In this document: positions 1 through 12,020 of the stretch, in pieces
How positions within the stretch are numbered: position 1 is the stretch's first letter
How the letters are laid out: every line of letters starts with the position of its first letter
NCBI RefSeq assembly: GCF_037893015.1
Contig: NC_133666.1
Span: forward strand, 625,283,852-625,347,851
Direction: 5' to 3'
Length of the DNA stretch: 64,000 bases
Source: Macrotis lagotis
Lineage: Eukaryota; Chordata; Mammalia; Peramelemorphia; Peramelidae
Translations under genes and position numbers: made by a program
Notes under the pieces: model-generated
Told to the model about the DNA's origin: nothing
The model's database searches: none
What the model saw: only the letters and a program-made list of their open reading frames with translations

Positions 1-519
1 GTTCCCACCCTCAAGGAGCTCACAGTCTAATGGTAGAGGCAACCAATAAACAACTATGTATGGCAGGAAGGGAGATAATTTAGAACTCAAAGTTTTAAAA
101 GGGAACGTTGAAAATTGATTTTACATTTAACCAGGGAAAAATAAAATAGAAAATAGAAATTTTTTATGTGCTCACATACACCTCATTGACATTTTTAATT
201 CCTTTTTGTATCCTTGGATTTCAAAGATATTATTTACATTATAGGCTAGAATACTTTTACTGAATGAAATTGGAAATTTAAGAAAGTCTTTAACTCCCTG
301 TTTCCTCCAACTTCTATGACATATCTTCCCAAAGTAGCATCAAGGTGTCTGCCAGCCAAGCTGCCAGGGTGATAGAGGCATCTTATATGTTACCAGTTCC
401 AATCTAGAGATACCTGAGAGTAAGAATCACTCATCATAGTGGAAGAGTTGGAAAATGTAAAGAAGGAAAGGGAGAGCAAAAACCAAAATGTTACATTATC
501 CTTTTAAGAGTCTCTCAAT

Positions 520-672
520 GGGACAGCTAGGTGGTGCAGTGTATAGAGCACTAGTCCAGAGTCAAGAGTACCTGAGTTCAAATCTGACCTCAGATACTTT
601 AATAATTACTTAGCTGTGTGGCCTTGGTCAAGTCACTTAACTCTATTGCCTTGCAAAAACAAGCAAACAAAA
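520..672 (+). repeat. WSINE/WALLSI-type tRNA-derived SINE
   Basis: Full-length copy running from 'ggacagctaggtggtgcagt' to 'ccttgcaaaaacaagcaaac'. Flanking 'aagagtctct' and 'aagagtccct' look like a diverged target-site duplication. The B-box-like 'gagttcaaatctgacctc' is present. Confidence 0.85.
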
Positions 673-2020
673 AGAGTCCCTTAAGACTCAACTTCCCATG
701 ACTCCAACAGGTGCCCTTTTATTTACTGAGCTTTTCTTTTCTTCTCTTCTGTTTTTCCTTTTTTAAAGACAAAATTAAAAAATTTGGTGGTACAATTTGC
801 AAAAGGATTGCTATGACTAGTTAGTATATATTTTGTCTTCATGCCAATGGGAAGTCACTGAAGCTTTTCTTTTTAAAAAAATCCATATATTTGTTGTTAT
901 CCATTGGGTGAAGAAATACAGTGAAAGATATTTATAACCTGATTTATGACTACATTCATTTGGATAAATTCAAATCATGTCTTTGGAAATATAAAAAAAA
1001 AACCCAGAGAGAATGTGATATTACAACAGCCTATGAAAGGAAGCTTGAACAGAATAGTACTTGATCAATGATGATGTCCCCAATGAACATAAGATTTTAA
1101 AATTTGGGCCTTTGGTTGAAGGCATTCCCATGGTGTATGAGAGCACACTGGGCCCTCCAATATAATTAGCTGACTGAGACTCAGGAGGAAGGACTTGTTA
1201 AAGGAGTTTCACCTTTCCTTGATCTGTAAAATTAACAGAATAGCTGTTTCTCTTTCAAATATCCTTCGTTCCTTCAGAAAACAGTAAAGTGCATCACCAA
1301 ACTTGTGTTCTGGGTTATTTGTGTGTATTGGGACCTGTGGCCAAGCATTAGTTCCTCCCACCCTTCCCAGAAGCAGTTGATGATGACTTGTGACATGGCC
1401 TGAAAGGATAATTCCTGGAACTCAACCCACTGTGTAGAAAAGAAATAATTTTGAATTCCCTAAACAGTGTGATCTTGAAATTACCCTTCTAATCAGAGAA
1501 AGGTCTACTGGACAAGTCCATTTTTGGGGATTGCTTAGTAACCAAAAGTTTATAAATTTCCATATTTTGAAAATTCTAAGATTCACATTCCAGTCTTCCA
1601 TTGGGAGAAGATTTCCTCAATATCATGCTTTTTAGAGAAGGAAAAGATATGTTAATGTAATTCTTGTAGCTAAAGACTAAAACCATTTCATGGGAATGGG
1701 AGAAGCAAGAGATTTGTACCTTGCTATCTCCCATTGTTATCAGGAATTACTTGAGAAGTACAGTCAGATAGGAAGAAGATTGTTTATTTTGTAGCCCCCT
1801 CCCAAAGAATATGCAACTTTCTGAGGAAGTATAAACCAGAGGGTGATATTTCAAGAGTTGGAGAGACTGTGTTGTTTCATGGGGAAAAGGAACTTTCTAC
1901 AATGTTAAAGGATTGCCCCAACAATAATTCCAAATTTAGTTATTTAGTTCTGTTACAGGGGAAGCTGATGGTCTGCTTTGTCTTTTCTGTATATCAATTA
2001 AGCATTAAAAAATAATTGTT

Positions 2021-2166
2021 GGGGTGGCTAGATGACATAGTGGATAGAGCACCGGCCCTGGAGTCAGGAGTACCTGAGTTCAAATCCTGCCTCAGACACT
2101 TAATAATTACCTAGCTGTGTGGCCTTGGGCAAGCCACTTAACTCCATTGCCTTGCAAAAGAAAAAA
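2021..2166 (+). repeat. WSINE/WALLSI-type SINE
   Basis: Near-complete copy ending in an A-rich tail. It is flanked by 'aaataattgtt' on both sides, a likely target-site duplication. It is close to the family pattern, suggesting a fairly recent insertion. Confidence 0.88.
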
Positions 2167-2371
2167 AAATAATTGTTAAGTACTTACTATTGGCCAGGCA
2201 AAAATAAAATAGACTCTTCCTTCAAGTTGATATTATGTTGGGAAAAACAACATGTACATATATATAAGTGTAAAGGTAGGTGGGAGGTGCTGACTGAGTC
2301 AATCAATCACCTCAACTTCATTTAAATTAATTAAGGATGCCTCTATTTAATCAATTAATCATTCAATAGCA

Positions 2372-2960
2372 TCTTTTTTCTTTTTTTTCTTTTATTTTTT
2401 CTCCAGTTACATGCAAAAAGAACTTTCAACATTCACTTTTAAAATCATGGTTCCAAATTCTCTCCCTTCTTCCCACCCCAATCCCTCTCATTGGGAAAGC
2501 AGGTTGTTTGATTTGGGTAAAAATATGTAGTCATGAAAAACATTATTCAATAGTCATATTATAAAAGTAAACATAACCCCTCTTAAAAAACCCTCAAGAA
2601 AAAAAATTATGTTTCAAACTATATTCAGATACCAACAACTTTGTCTTTGGGATGGAAAGTATTCTTTTGTTTTTTGAAAGGTTTTTGCAAGGCAGTGGGG
2701 TTAAGCGGCTTGCCCAAGACCACACAGCTAGGTAATTATTAAGTATCTGAGTCCTGATTAGAACTCAGGTACTCCTGACTCCAGGGCTGGTGCTCTATCC
2801 ATTGAGCCACCTAGCCACCCCCGAAAGTATTCTTTATCAAAAATCCTTCAGAGTTGTCTTGGGTCACAGCATTGTTGAATAAAGGAAAAGTCATTCACCG
2901 TTGATCATGCTACAACATTGCTGTTATTTTGTATATAGTACATTTCCCACAATCAGAGGT
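2372..2960 (-). repeat. L1 LINE 3' end, interrupted by a SINE
   Basis: The + strand shows the T-rich start and then 'ctccagttacatgcaaaaag', the reverse complement of a marsupial L1 3' end and UTR. Similar sequence recurs at 5.1 and 44.6 kb. A minus-strand SINE splits it at 2672-2820, and 'gaaagtattcttt' is repeated on both sides of that SINE. Confidence 0.75.
2672..2820 (-). repeat. WSINE/WALLSI-type SINE nested in L1
   Basis: Reverse-complement SINE reading 'tttttgcaaggcagtggggt' through 'gccacctagccacccc'. The target-site duplication 'gaaagtattcttt' flanks it, so it landed in the L1 after the L1 was in place. Confidence 0.88.
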
Positions 2961-3467
2961 ATTTCAACTAGGGATAACAAGGAGTGTGTTGAATTGACTG
3001 ATGAAACTCAGTCATATCCTCTAGGTTTTGTATAAAAGTGGACTAGTTTGGAACCTAGAGGATTCTAGGGCTAAGTTAGAACAGTTTTAGCCCAGGACCA
3101 AAGGTGTAATTGCTTGGTGGGGAGGGGAATGAGCCTTTGTCCCTTTTTCTCTACCCCTTGACCAGAGGAAGACCTTGTGAATTTCAAAAGGAGGATTTGG
3201 CTATCCTAGCAGGGTCTCTGAAATCGCAGTGGCTGTGGCCATATCTGAACCAAGAACTGAGGACAAATTAAACATGAGGACAAATTGCTCATGAAAGGAC
3301 AAGGAGTCCAGCAGAAAATATAGGCAATATCTAATATCATTTCTTAAGGGAACATTTTGAGGACTCTAGCAGTAAGACTTCCAGTAGCTGTGAGTCTTTC
3401 CTCTTCTTCAGGTAAGCTTGAACCCACTTTCCCCTGGCCTCTCTATGTACCTTTAAGAGAGTATGTA

Positions 3468-3614
3468 CCTTTTTTTTTTTTTTTGGTTTTTGCAAGGCAA
3501 TGGGGTTAAGTGGCTTGCCCAAGGTCACACAGCTAGAAAATTATTAAGTGTCTGAGACCAGATTTGAATTTAGGTCCTCCTGACTCCAGGGCCAGTGCCA
3601 CCCAGCTGCCCCCA
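3468..3614 (-). repeat. WSINE/WALLSI-type SINE
   Basis: Begins on the + strand with a T run and 'ggtttttgcaaggcaatggg', ending 'ccacccagctgcccc'. 'tatgtaccttt' on both sides is the target-site duplication. A short internal deletion is present near the head. Confidence 0.85.
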
Positions 3615-3798
3615 ATTATGTACCTTTAATAGACTTTTTGGAGGGGAAATCTTTAAACCAAATGTTGTTCCTTGACTTTGATAAATGCCCCCCTTTTAAA
3701 AACTAATTGTTTGACTAATTAAATGATATAAACTGATAATCATAGAGGGGGGGAAGCACATTGCTGGGGGCTTATCAACTATAGCATTAGAAAGATAC

Positions 3799-3950
3799 CT
3801 GAGGTAGTTAGGTAGCACAAGGGATAGAATACACCCTGGAGCCAGGAGGATCTGGGTTCAAATCTAGCCTCAGATACTTGCTAACTATGTGACCCTGAGC
3901 AAGTCACTTAGCTTTGATTTCCAAGGAAAAAAAGAAAGAAAGAAAAAGAA
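3799..3950 (+). repeat. Diverged tRNA-derived SINE (MAR1/WSINE-like)
   Basis: Contains 'ggttcaaatctagcctcaga' and 'tgtgaccctgagcaagtcac' and ends in an A-rich aaag tail. The body differs from the WSINE copies, so it may belong to the longer MAR1-like family. Confidence 0.65.
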
Positions 3951-4639
3951 ACCCTCTAGACCATCATGTACTAGGGTAGTCCTGATGAGAGAAGTGGTCA
4001 GTTTTATTCTGGGAACCCAGTCTGTCGATTTGAATGGATGGGAGGGGGTGTTGAGGGGATAATTGCAGAATTTATACTACATTCATTTATCTCAAATAAA
4101 TACAAGATAATTTTGTGAGGGAAGGCATTAGTAGCTGCATGAAAAATAATTCATTTGGACCTCTATTCTATTCTAATCAGTTTTATATATTACATAAAAA
4201 GTATGGGTATAAGATGGATATTTGTAATGGGCCTCAAACTTTAATGTAATGTTTTCACTACTTGTTTGCCAAGTTGTGAGGCTTGCTTGTGCAACCACAG
4301 GAAGGCTGCCCGAGATATCTTTATCCTGTTTTACTCAAATCTGATGTCTAAACCCAGCACAGAAAGGCCTTGAAGTTTTAGAGTCCCCCAAATTATTTTT
4401 GGACCTCTAGACCTCTCTCTCTTGTCCAATATGAGCAAAATGACCATACTATGACTACTCATTCATTGGAGATGTCTCATGCTTCACCGGACCTTTGACC
4501 ACCATGCTGTTATTTCATTTTTGGCACCCAAGATCAAAGTATCAACCAAAGAGATTTTTAATAACCATGCTTAGTTTTCATATTTGGAAACCCTATAAAA
4601 AACAAGGTCCTGGAAGAAGAGGGCATCTCAGATTGTGAG

Positions 4640-4920
4640 CATGGAACTATATTGTGAAGGCTCCTCACAGTCTAAGGCTAAACTAAAGAGTTCATGCTTT
4701 ATCCTAGAAACAATAGGAATCCTTTGAAATTTCTTGAACAGGGTAGTGATCTGGTCAGATGTGAGCTTTAGGAAAATCATTTTGATGACCCATGTGAAGG
4801 ATGGAATGAAGAGGAAAAAGAATGGACACAAATTATCTATCACAACAGTGAAATCTCATAGTGATGAAGGGCCTTAACTAGAGTGGTAACTATGTGAGTA
4901 GAGATAAAGTGAGGGATACT
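4640..4920 (+). repeat. Ancient interspersed repeat, family not assigned
   Basis: Contains 'tttatcctagaaacaatagg' and 'gatctggtcagatgtgagct' followed by 'ttaggaaaatcattttgatg'. This word order is a common old mammalian repeat pattern. Related fragments occur at about 9.7-10.15, 29.3-29.8 and 51.4-51.75 kb. I do not name the family. Confidence 0.5.
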
Positions 4921-5066
4921 ATAATAATATAAGAGATACTATAGATTTAGAATCAATGACTTAGTAGCACATTGTATATAAGAGTGTTGTGAACCCAACC
5001 TGAGTCACACTGATCCAGTTTTTTAGACCTTGGATTAGAATGAAATGAGGTAGGTAAAGTACACTC

Positions 5067-6165
5067 TAAATTTAGCAAAAAGAAATTTAATTTTCCAATT
5101 ATGCTCAAAGGTAGAAACCCTTTCTTCCCTCCCTCCTCCCCCTGGCAGCAAATAATCTGATATAGGTTGTACATGTATAATGTGCTTAACATATTTCCAT
5201 AATAGTCCTTTTGTGAAAGAAGAATTAAAACTAAGGGGGGAAAACCATGAGAAAGAAAGGAAAAACATAATAGAAATGCTATGCATTCAGGATCCTTAGT
5301 TTTTTCTTCTGGCATTCTCCTTAACAGGTCTATCGGATTGTCCTTGATCAATGAACTGCTGAGAGGGGCTTCACATATCATCCATCTTTTATCTCACAAT
5401 GTTGTTGTTAATATGTATAATGTTCTGGTTCTGCTTACTTCACACAACATCAATTCGTGGCTTTCCATGATTCTCTAATGTCCAGCACTAATGATTTCTT
5501 ACAGAACAATAGTCTTCCATAACATTCATATGACATAGTTTGTTGAGCCATTCCCCAATTGATGGGTATCCCATCAATTTCCAATTCTTTGCCTCTACAA
5601 AAAGAGCTGCTATAAATATTTTATGTATATATGGGTCTTTTCCCCTTTTTTGTGATCTCTTTGGGATATAGGCCTAGTAGTGGAATTGCTAGATCAAAGG
5701 GTATGTGCAATTTTGGGCATTGCTCTCTAGAATGGTTGGATCAGTTCACACTTCCAACAACAGTGTTATTAGTATCCTAGTTTTCCCATATTCTCTCCAA
5801 CATTGATCATTTTCTTTTTTTATCATTTAAATCTATCTTGTAGGTGTGAGATGGAACTGTTTTCATTTGCATTTCTCTAATCAATAATGACTTGGAGCAT
5901 TTTTTCTTATGACTATAGATTGTTTTAATTTCTTCATCTGAAAGCTGCCTATTCATATCCTTTGACTGTTTATCAGTTGGAGAATGACTGACGTTCTTAT
6001 ACATTTGACTCAGTTCTCTCTATATATTTTAGAAATGAGCCCTTTATCACTAGCTGTGAAAATTGTTTCCCAAGGAAGAAATTTATTTAATTATAGCATG
6101 GAGGTTATAGCATTATTCCAAATAGTTGCTACAACTTTCCTTGTCTCTATACAGAAATTCATTGG
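5067..6165 (-). repeat. L1 LINE 3' portion (ORF2 end and UTR)
   Basis: Read on the minus strand, the sequence gives the typical L1 ORF2 C-terminal region: words equivalent to 'AKNWKLMGYPSIGEWLN' lie around 5535-5600, followed by the 3' UTR. On the + strand the hallmark is 'ccattccccaattgatgggt'. It is 5'-truncated, and the reading frame is interrupted, so it is a dead copy. It parallels the copy at 44.5-45.9 kb. Confidence 0.85.
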
Positions 6166-9100
6166 GTCAGAAGAATGCACTGGCATGAACTTCAAATCAA
6201 ACTTCCCAAAAGTCTATTTTTATGTTCTGGAAAATCATATAGTTTGAATCCTAATCTGGTATACCAGTCAAATTTCAGGCATAATTTCCCTGCCTTTTGG
6301 GAGAAAACTACCCTGGCCTATGGAGTAGGGACCCTAAGAGATAGTGTTCTTACCATACCTCATCCCTAGGTGGTAAGGTCATAAGGGTCTTCTGAAGGAC
6401 CTTCCCTAATTTACATGGCTTTAGAACCAATTCAATAAGCATTTATTAAATTAGGCACAGTGTTAAATGCTGAAGATACAAATAAAGAAAGATAGATCCT
6501 GCTCTCAAGAAGTTTACACTTTAATGGAAGAAGACTAAATGGAAAAGAAAGTTTAAAAGCAGAAGGGACCCTACCATACCCAATACAAGGAGTTGAAACC
6601 AAGCAGAGCTTGGAAAATGGATTTATTTTGAGTTGAAACAAAGCTGAACTGCTATTGGAAAATGAAGAGAAAATGGAAAGAACTATTGCATTAGAATTTT
6701 AACTTTGAATATAACAAGAGTCTGTCATAGATAGTATTAGAGAGTTTAATGTAAACAAAAAATAAAACAAATAGAAGGACAGCAAAACCAGAGCAAAATC
6801 AAAAAGCAAAATGACAAAAGTGTAGTGCATTGGTTACCGAATAGGAGAACAAAGTTTAGAAATCCCAGGATTCACCCTGAGAAGGACTGAATCCTGCATC
6901 TTTCAGGCTGATGGCAATTCACAATGGATCCCCCAAAGCAAAGTGGTTTCAAAGAGCAGGATCAGCAGCCCTACAGTGCAGATGCTGGTGTTTAGGGGAT
7001 ATCTACAATACTTATCATGGACAGGTTCTCTGTAGAGAGGTGGGGAAAAGGCCACTCCTCTCATGCATATAGACCATCTCAGTAACAATGTCAATATGGA
7101 GACTTACCATGTTTCACCATATGTTTTATGCTATCCAAAGTGAGAGGGAGAAAAGAATTTCCCCCTCTCTGAGATCCCTATAGAGAGGAATTGATACCAA
7201 ATTTTTACCCCTTTAGAGGTTCCTGATGAGAAGCTACTTTCTTTTCACAAAGACTGGATAAGGATTCTCTCTCACCTTTGTAATAACACAACATCCAAGG
7301 TTTTCAAAGCTTTTCTATATATATAGAACAGGGGATACTCCTATGAGACTTCAGCAAAGCTGAAAAGTCAGAAGGAGTTTTTACATTGAAATGTAAAGAG
7401 AAAAGCTTTCCAATGCAAAATTGAAAGTGGAGACCCCTACTGGACTTGCTGGAATTTCCTAGGATAATAGTAATCTGAAAGATGGTGTTTGGCAATCCTT
7501 TTTGCCCAGGGAGTCAGGGATTTTAGGGGGATGTTTTAGGTTTTGGATGGACTGAAGGTTTCTTATGCTTCTAATGAATAATGGCAATAATAAGTTTAAC
7601 TAACATTCCCCCACAAGTTGCCCATGAATATTCTCCTTATCAACCTTTTACCAAGAGTGACTCATAAGGGTTTTTTTTTGGGGGGGTGGGGGAATGTAAT
7701 CTTCACAATACTAAGAGATTTCACCAATGATCCTCCTATACAGATATGGTTGTGGCAGAAGAGACCCATAGCTAATAGCTGATATCACAAATTATTTTTA
7801 AATCTAACTGGTTCCTAGGCATAAGGGAATCATGCTGTGGTGGCATAGATCTAGTCTACCAAGCCCCTCACTTAGGAATTTCATTCCTTCCATTGCTGTT
7901 CTCCAGTCAAAGGTTGCAGAGAAAATTCTATAACATTGAAACAACTCACCATCTTAATCTCCTGAAATGGCCCAATGGATTGAACCCAACCTATGTTTCT
8001 AATTAATTCAAAAGTCTGCAAAGTACACTTCTGTGAGTTCCCTAAGCAGCTGGAACTCTGTGACCAAAAGGAGCTACGCATTGGACTAAGCTTCAGCAGT
8101 CAGTGACTCATCACCATTGTTATTTAAATTTCCCCTGCAGTCTTCCAAAAAAAAGTCCATTACCCTCTAATCCTCCAGTGGAGAAAATCACTCTCCAGGG
8201 GGTAATAATAGGGTGATCCTGATTTTCTCTTACTACTGGGTCCCTGTTCTCACTGTCATCATCATTTTCTTCCCTTATAACCCTGATCTCAGCAGTACAT
8301 AACACATTTTCCATGAGGAATTCTGGGTTGAAAACCATACTTCCCTTTAGCTGTCTGCCAGTCCACATCCTTATTAGCATCACCCCTTTCACTTGTACTG
8401 TTACTAAGTCCATGAGTAAGCCTGCCTTCAAGGCAGAATCTATAAAAACCAAAAATTCTTTCTCTAGTGACTAAATTTCATAGTTTGTTTTCATTTTCCT
8501 TATATTGGTGATCCAGCTTTTCCAAGATCATTAAAAATAGACAGGAAATGCTCAAACTAGTGCTATCTTATCTTCTAAGTCAATCTCTTTTTGCACCTAA
8601 ACTAATTTGAACAGATCTCTAGGGGTCCCTTTTCTAACCTGCTGGGAGAATTTTCCAAATTTCACCAGCAGGATCATGTACAAAGGGAGTCAAATAGAAA
8701 GAGGGGGTCACTAAATTACTTGTAAGGATCCTGCACATCACATATTGACTTAGAACACCATATATTATCTTTGTTTTATTGTTTCTACTTATTTCATTAA
8801 ATATTCTACAATTATTCTTTTGATCTACCAAAATGGAAAGTGTTGTAAACCCCATGTGGCTACCTCTGACCTGTACCAGTATAGTTGTGGGAACTGTATC
8901 CCTGCCTTTTAAGGGAAAATTAATTCAGCCTGTGTGTTAGGGAACCTGGTAAATAGTATATAAATACCACAATGGGGGCTAAGGAAATGGAAGAGTCCAA
9001 GATTACTCAGATGGTGATAACTTGAAGAATTCCACAGAAATAAGTTTAGAAGAGTGGGTTTCAAGAAAGAAAGTGCTAAGTTTCACTTTGGACATACTTG

Positions 9101-9928
9101 GTATGTTTGAAGTGTCAATACGCTATCCAGGCATGAGTTTGGAGTCCATAGTAAAGAAGAGTCCAGAGATCCTTAGAGAAGAATATTCTGTATATGGAAG
9201 AACATTTAGACCTGGACCTGGATTGCTGGTGTCACTTTTTTATTTTTACAAGACATACATGCAAAAAATCTATTTTTTCAAGTGAAAACCACCTTTTTTG
9301 CTAAAAAGTTCACCATATAGTTGGTGAGAAAGGGTGCATCAAAGTCTTCTTTCAGGGTCAAGCCACTTCTCCTTGGCTGCCTTACTGCAATCCCACCAGG
9401 AAAAAGTAATCTCTTCTCAAATGTCTTATACAGAATCTGTGCCTGTATTTCTCATCTGTCTCTAGTACACTTTATCTATGCTGATATGTGCATGTTTTTT
9501 ATTCAATTTAACAGATCCTGTTAAATTGACTACTACATGCAAGTCCCTATTCTCACCACAGGATTAGAGAGGAGGTCATTTTACAATCATTGCCTCCAAT
9601 GAGTTTCTAATCTGATTTAGACAATAAGCACCCAGATGAAGATGATCCTTACCATCATATTGGAGGGGCCAAATACCATGAGAAATCAGAGGCAGGAAAG
9701 ATCACTTTCACCTAGAGGAAGTTTTAGGAAAAGTTTCATGGGGAAGGTAACAATTGAACCAAGACCTTAAAGAAAATTACTTGCATAAATGAAGATGGAA
9801 GAAGCGATAATTGAATCCAGGTTTGGGGGTCATTAGAATCAAAGCTACAAACCCTAGAGAGAACAGGCTAAACATAGATGAGAACAGGTCCAGTTTAGCT
9901 GCAACTCAAAAAAAGTATTGGGAAAATG

Positions 9929-10047
9929 GGGCAGCTAGGTGGCCCAGTGGATAGAGCACCAAATCCCATCTCAGACACTTAATTACTTAGCTGTGTGACC
10001 TTGGGCAAGTCACTTAACCACATTACCTTGCAAAAAACAAAAAAGTA
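9929..10047 (+). repeat. WSINE/WALLSI-type SINE with internal deletion
   Basis: Head 'ggggcagctaggtggcccag' and tail 'ttaccttgcaaaaaacaaaa' are intact. About 30 bp between 'gagcacc' and 'atctcagac' is missing compared with other copies in this window. Confidence 0.82.
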
Positions 10048-10167
10048 TTTGAAAAGGAATAATGTAATGTGATTGCATAGGTATTGGAACTATATTGTAA
10101 AGGGCCCTGAATGCTCTGTAGTTTAAATCTTATTCTATAATGGAGAGTTTCCAAAATTTGTTGTGTA

Positions 10168-10380
10168 ATAATAATAGCTAGCATTTATATAGTTCCTACA
10201 ATATTCTCATTTGACCCTTATCACCACCCTGGGAGGTAGGTTCTAGTAACTCCAACTTTTCAGAAAGTAAGGCTGCCAGAGGTTAATTAACATGACTTGT
10301 TTAAGGTCACCTCATTGGGTGAAGCTAATTTGAACTCTAATCTATTCTGACTCCAGGCTTAACCACTGCACAATCTGTCT
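10168..10380 (-). repeat. MIR-type SINE
   Basis: Reverse-orientation MIR/MIR3-like pattern: 'tagctagcatttatatagtt', the 'ctcatttgacccttatcac' block, then 'tgacttgtttaaggtcac' and 'actccaggcttaaccactgc'. It is heavily diverged, as expected for this ancient family. Confidence 0.65.
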
Positions 10381-10699
10381 ATCCTATCTATGCATTAGGA
10401 AGAATAAGTTGGCAGTTTTGTGAAGTATGTATTGGGAGTGAGGGAAAGGAAAGGGGGAGGCAATAAGAGAGTGCTGGCCCAGAAAGCAGAGGTACCAGCT
10501 GCTAAAGTTCCTCTTGTTGATGCCTCTATTCCCTCACGAACACACAGTCAGAATGTTGTAAACTCATTAAAAGAATTCTTTTAATTTTTTTTCTTAATTT
10601 CTCTTTGCCTCACCACTACTGAGAGGCTGGAAGCCGGTCTGGACACAAAGTAAGCTCTTCATATCTGTTGACTAGAATGCAACTGAATTCAACCAGGAA

Positions 10700-12020
10700 A
10701 GGAGGGAAGGGCTCGGGCAGGGTTGGGGCTGTTGTTTCCTGCCCAGCTCGAAGGCCCCCGGAGGATCAAGAGTTCGAACAAAAAGGGCAGAGGATGGAGG
10801 TCAAGACCGGAGGGGCAGGAATCATCCGGAGTTGTCTCGGGGCTCTCGAATGCAGGTGGAGGCGGGGCGGGGACTAGTGAGACCAGCAGCTGGTGGCCGG
10901 GGCCTCCAGCCCTGGCGATGAGAAGGTCAGAGACCCTAGACCCATGCCTGGGCGTCTGGGCAGGCATCCGGAGGCGGCTCCGGCGGTTGCGCTCCCTTCT
11001 CCCCCGCAGCCGCCTAGGGGCGCCGGGACCCAAAGGAGCGGGGGGGGGGGGTCGTTGCCAAGGTAGCTTTGGAGGGGAGGGCTGGAGGCTTTGACCATCT
11101 AGGGTGGGTGGTCCTGAGGAAGGGACCCGCGCTCGGAAGACAGAGCTGGAGTGGGAGGGGGTCCTGAGGGCGAGGGGCAGAGCCCAAGGCCAGGATCCGT
11201 ACCCAGAGGCGGAGAGATGGGGTTATATTCAGGGCCCGGAGCGGAGCTGGCTAGGCCTCCAGGCTCGCCGGCCGCCCCCACCCCCACGTCCTCAAAGCCC
11301 CCTTTTATCGGGAGCTCTGTCCAGGCCAGGCCGGAGATTATCCTGGATTATGGCTGGGGAGCTCCGGGATTGCTCCCGACCCGGGAGTCAGGGACTGCGG
11401 CTGCTGCGGCCGCAGCATCCCTTCTCGCCCGCAAACCAGCCTTACTTCCCCTCCCCCGGCTGGCTCCGGCCGACCCCTCCTCTGCAAGCACGCTCTGCCC
11501 CCTTAGAATGGCGAAGGAGGAGGGGAGGGATTCCCGAGGACAGCCCTGGGAGCCCGGGGGAGGGGCTGCGGAAAAGAAGGGGAGTCAGAAAGAGAAGGGA
11601 AGGGAAGGAGGGGGCGGAAGGGAGATTCCTGGTCCAGACAAAAGCTGCTGGCGCCCCTCCCCCAGCCCGCCCCCGGCGGCGGCTCCGGCGGGCTCCATTC
11701 ATACTCGGGGGGTTGGGGGGGCGGGTGCCGGGAGGAGAGCAAGAAGCTCCTTACCCCTCCCCATCTGGCTGCCAGTCCCCGCTAGAGGCAGCGCCACTGG
11801 TGCGGACACACTCATACACCGGCACGCACGCTAAAACATACACATTTTACACACTCACGCTCACGCTCCGCGGGGAGAGACGCTGGGCGGGCCCCGGGGC
11901 CGTGGGGGGAACAGAACCACTGGGCCCAGCCCGAGGTAAGAAGCCGCTGCGGGAAACCCCGACTTGTCCCCTCACCCTGTTACCCTGGAGACGTCAGCAT
12001 CTGGTCTGTTTGAGAGGGGT
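10700..12020. promoter_or_regulatory. PDE4A: CpG-rich island, likely upstream PDE4A promoter with a non-coding first exon
   Basis: This segment changes abruptly from AT-rich flank to GC- and CpG-rich sequence with many GGGCGG-like boxes. A good donor, GAG|GTAAGA, lies at 11935/11936, and 'gacgtcag', a CRE-like site, lies at about 11990. No convincing coding exon is present; the long open frames are GC-driven. I infer a 5' non-coding exon feeding the PDE4B1-like N-terminal exons at 14.6-15.6 kb, because the exon at 14633 begins with a splice acceptor. An alternative is a promoter for an unrelated transcript. Confidence 0.5.

Larger units (their letters stand above)
1..10600. other. Intergenic, repeat-rich flank upstream of PDE4A
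   Basis: No exon with splice signals and no recognisable protein could be found here. The stretch is AT-rich and is largely old interspersed repeats: the first ~80 bp match the common ancient repeat containing 'aaggagctcacagtctaatgg', and several SINEs, two L1 3' ends and a MIR are listed separately. Positions 6430-6530 hold the same ancient repeat family as the window start. Segments 6650-9900 show no gene and no repeat that I can name with confidence. Short ORFs in this stretch are chance reading frames. Confidence 0.7.

Noticed and set aside
8120-8452. 110-codon minus-strand frame reading MVFIDSALKAGLLMDLV...
   Set aside because: No family recognised and no gene context; could be part of an old repeat, but this cannot be shown by eye.
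6245-8985. Two ~80-bp stretches near 6255-6335 and 8870-8950 that look alike, the second followed by 'tatataaata', as in an old LTR-type element
   Set aside because: Similarity is only moderate and is lost on either side, with no recognisable internal genes. At most a very old, decayed element; not supported as such.
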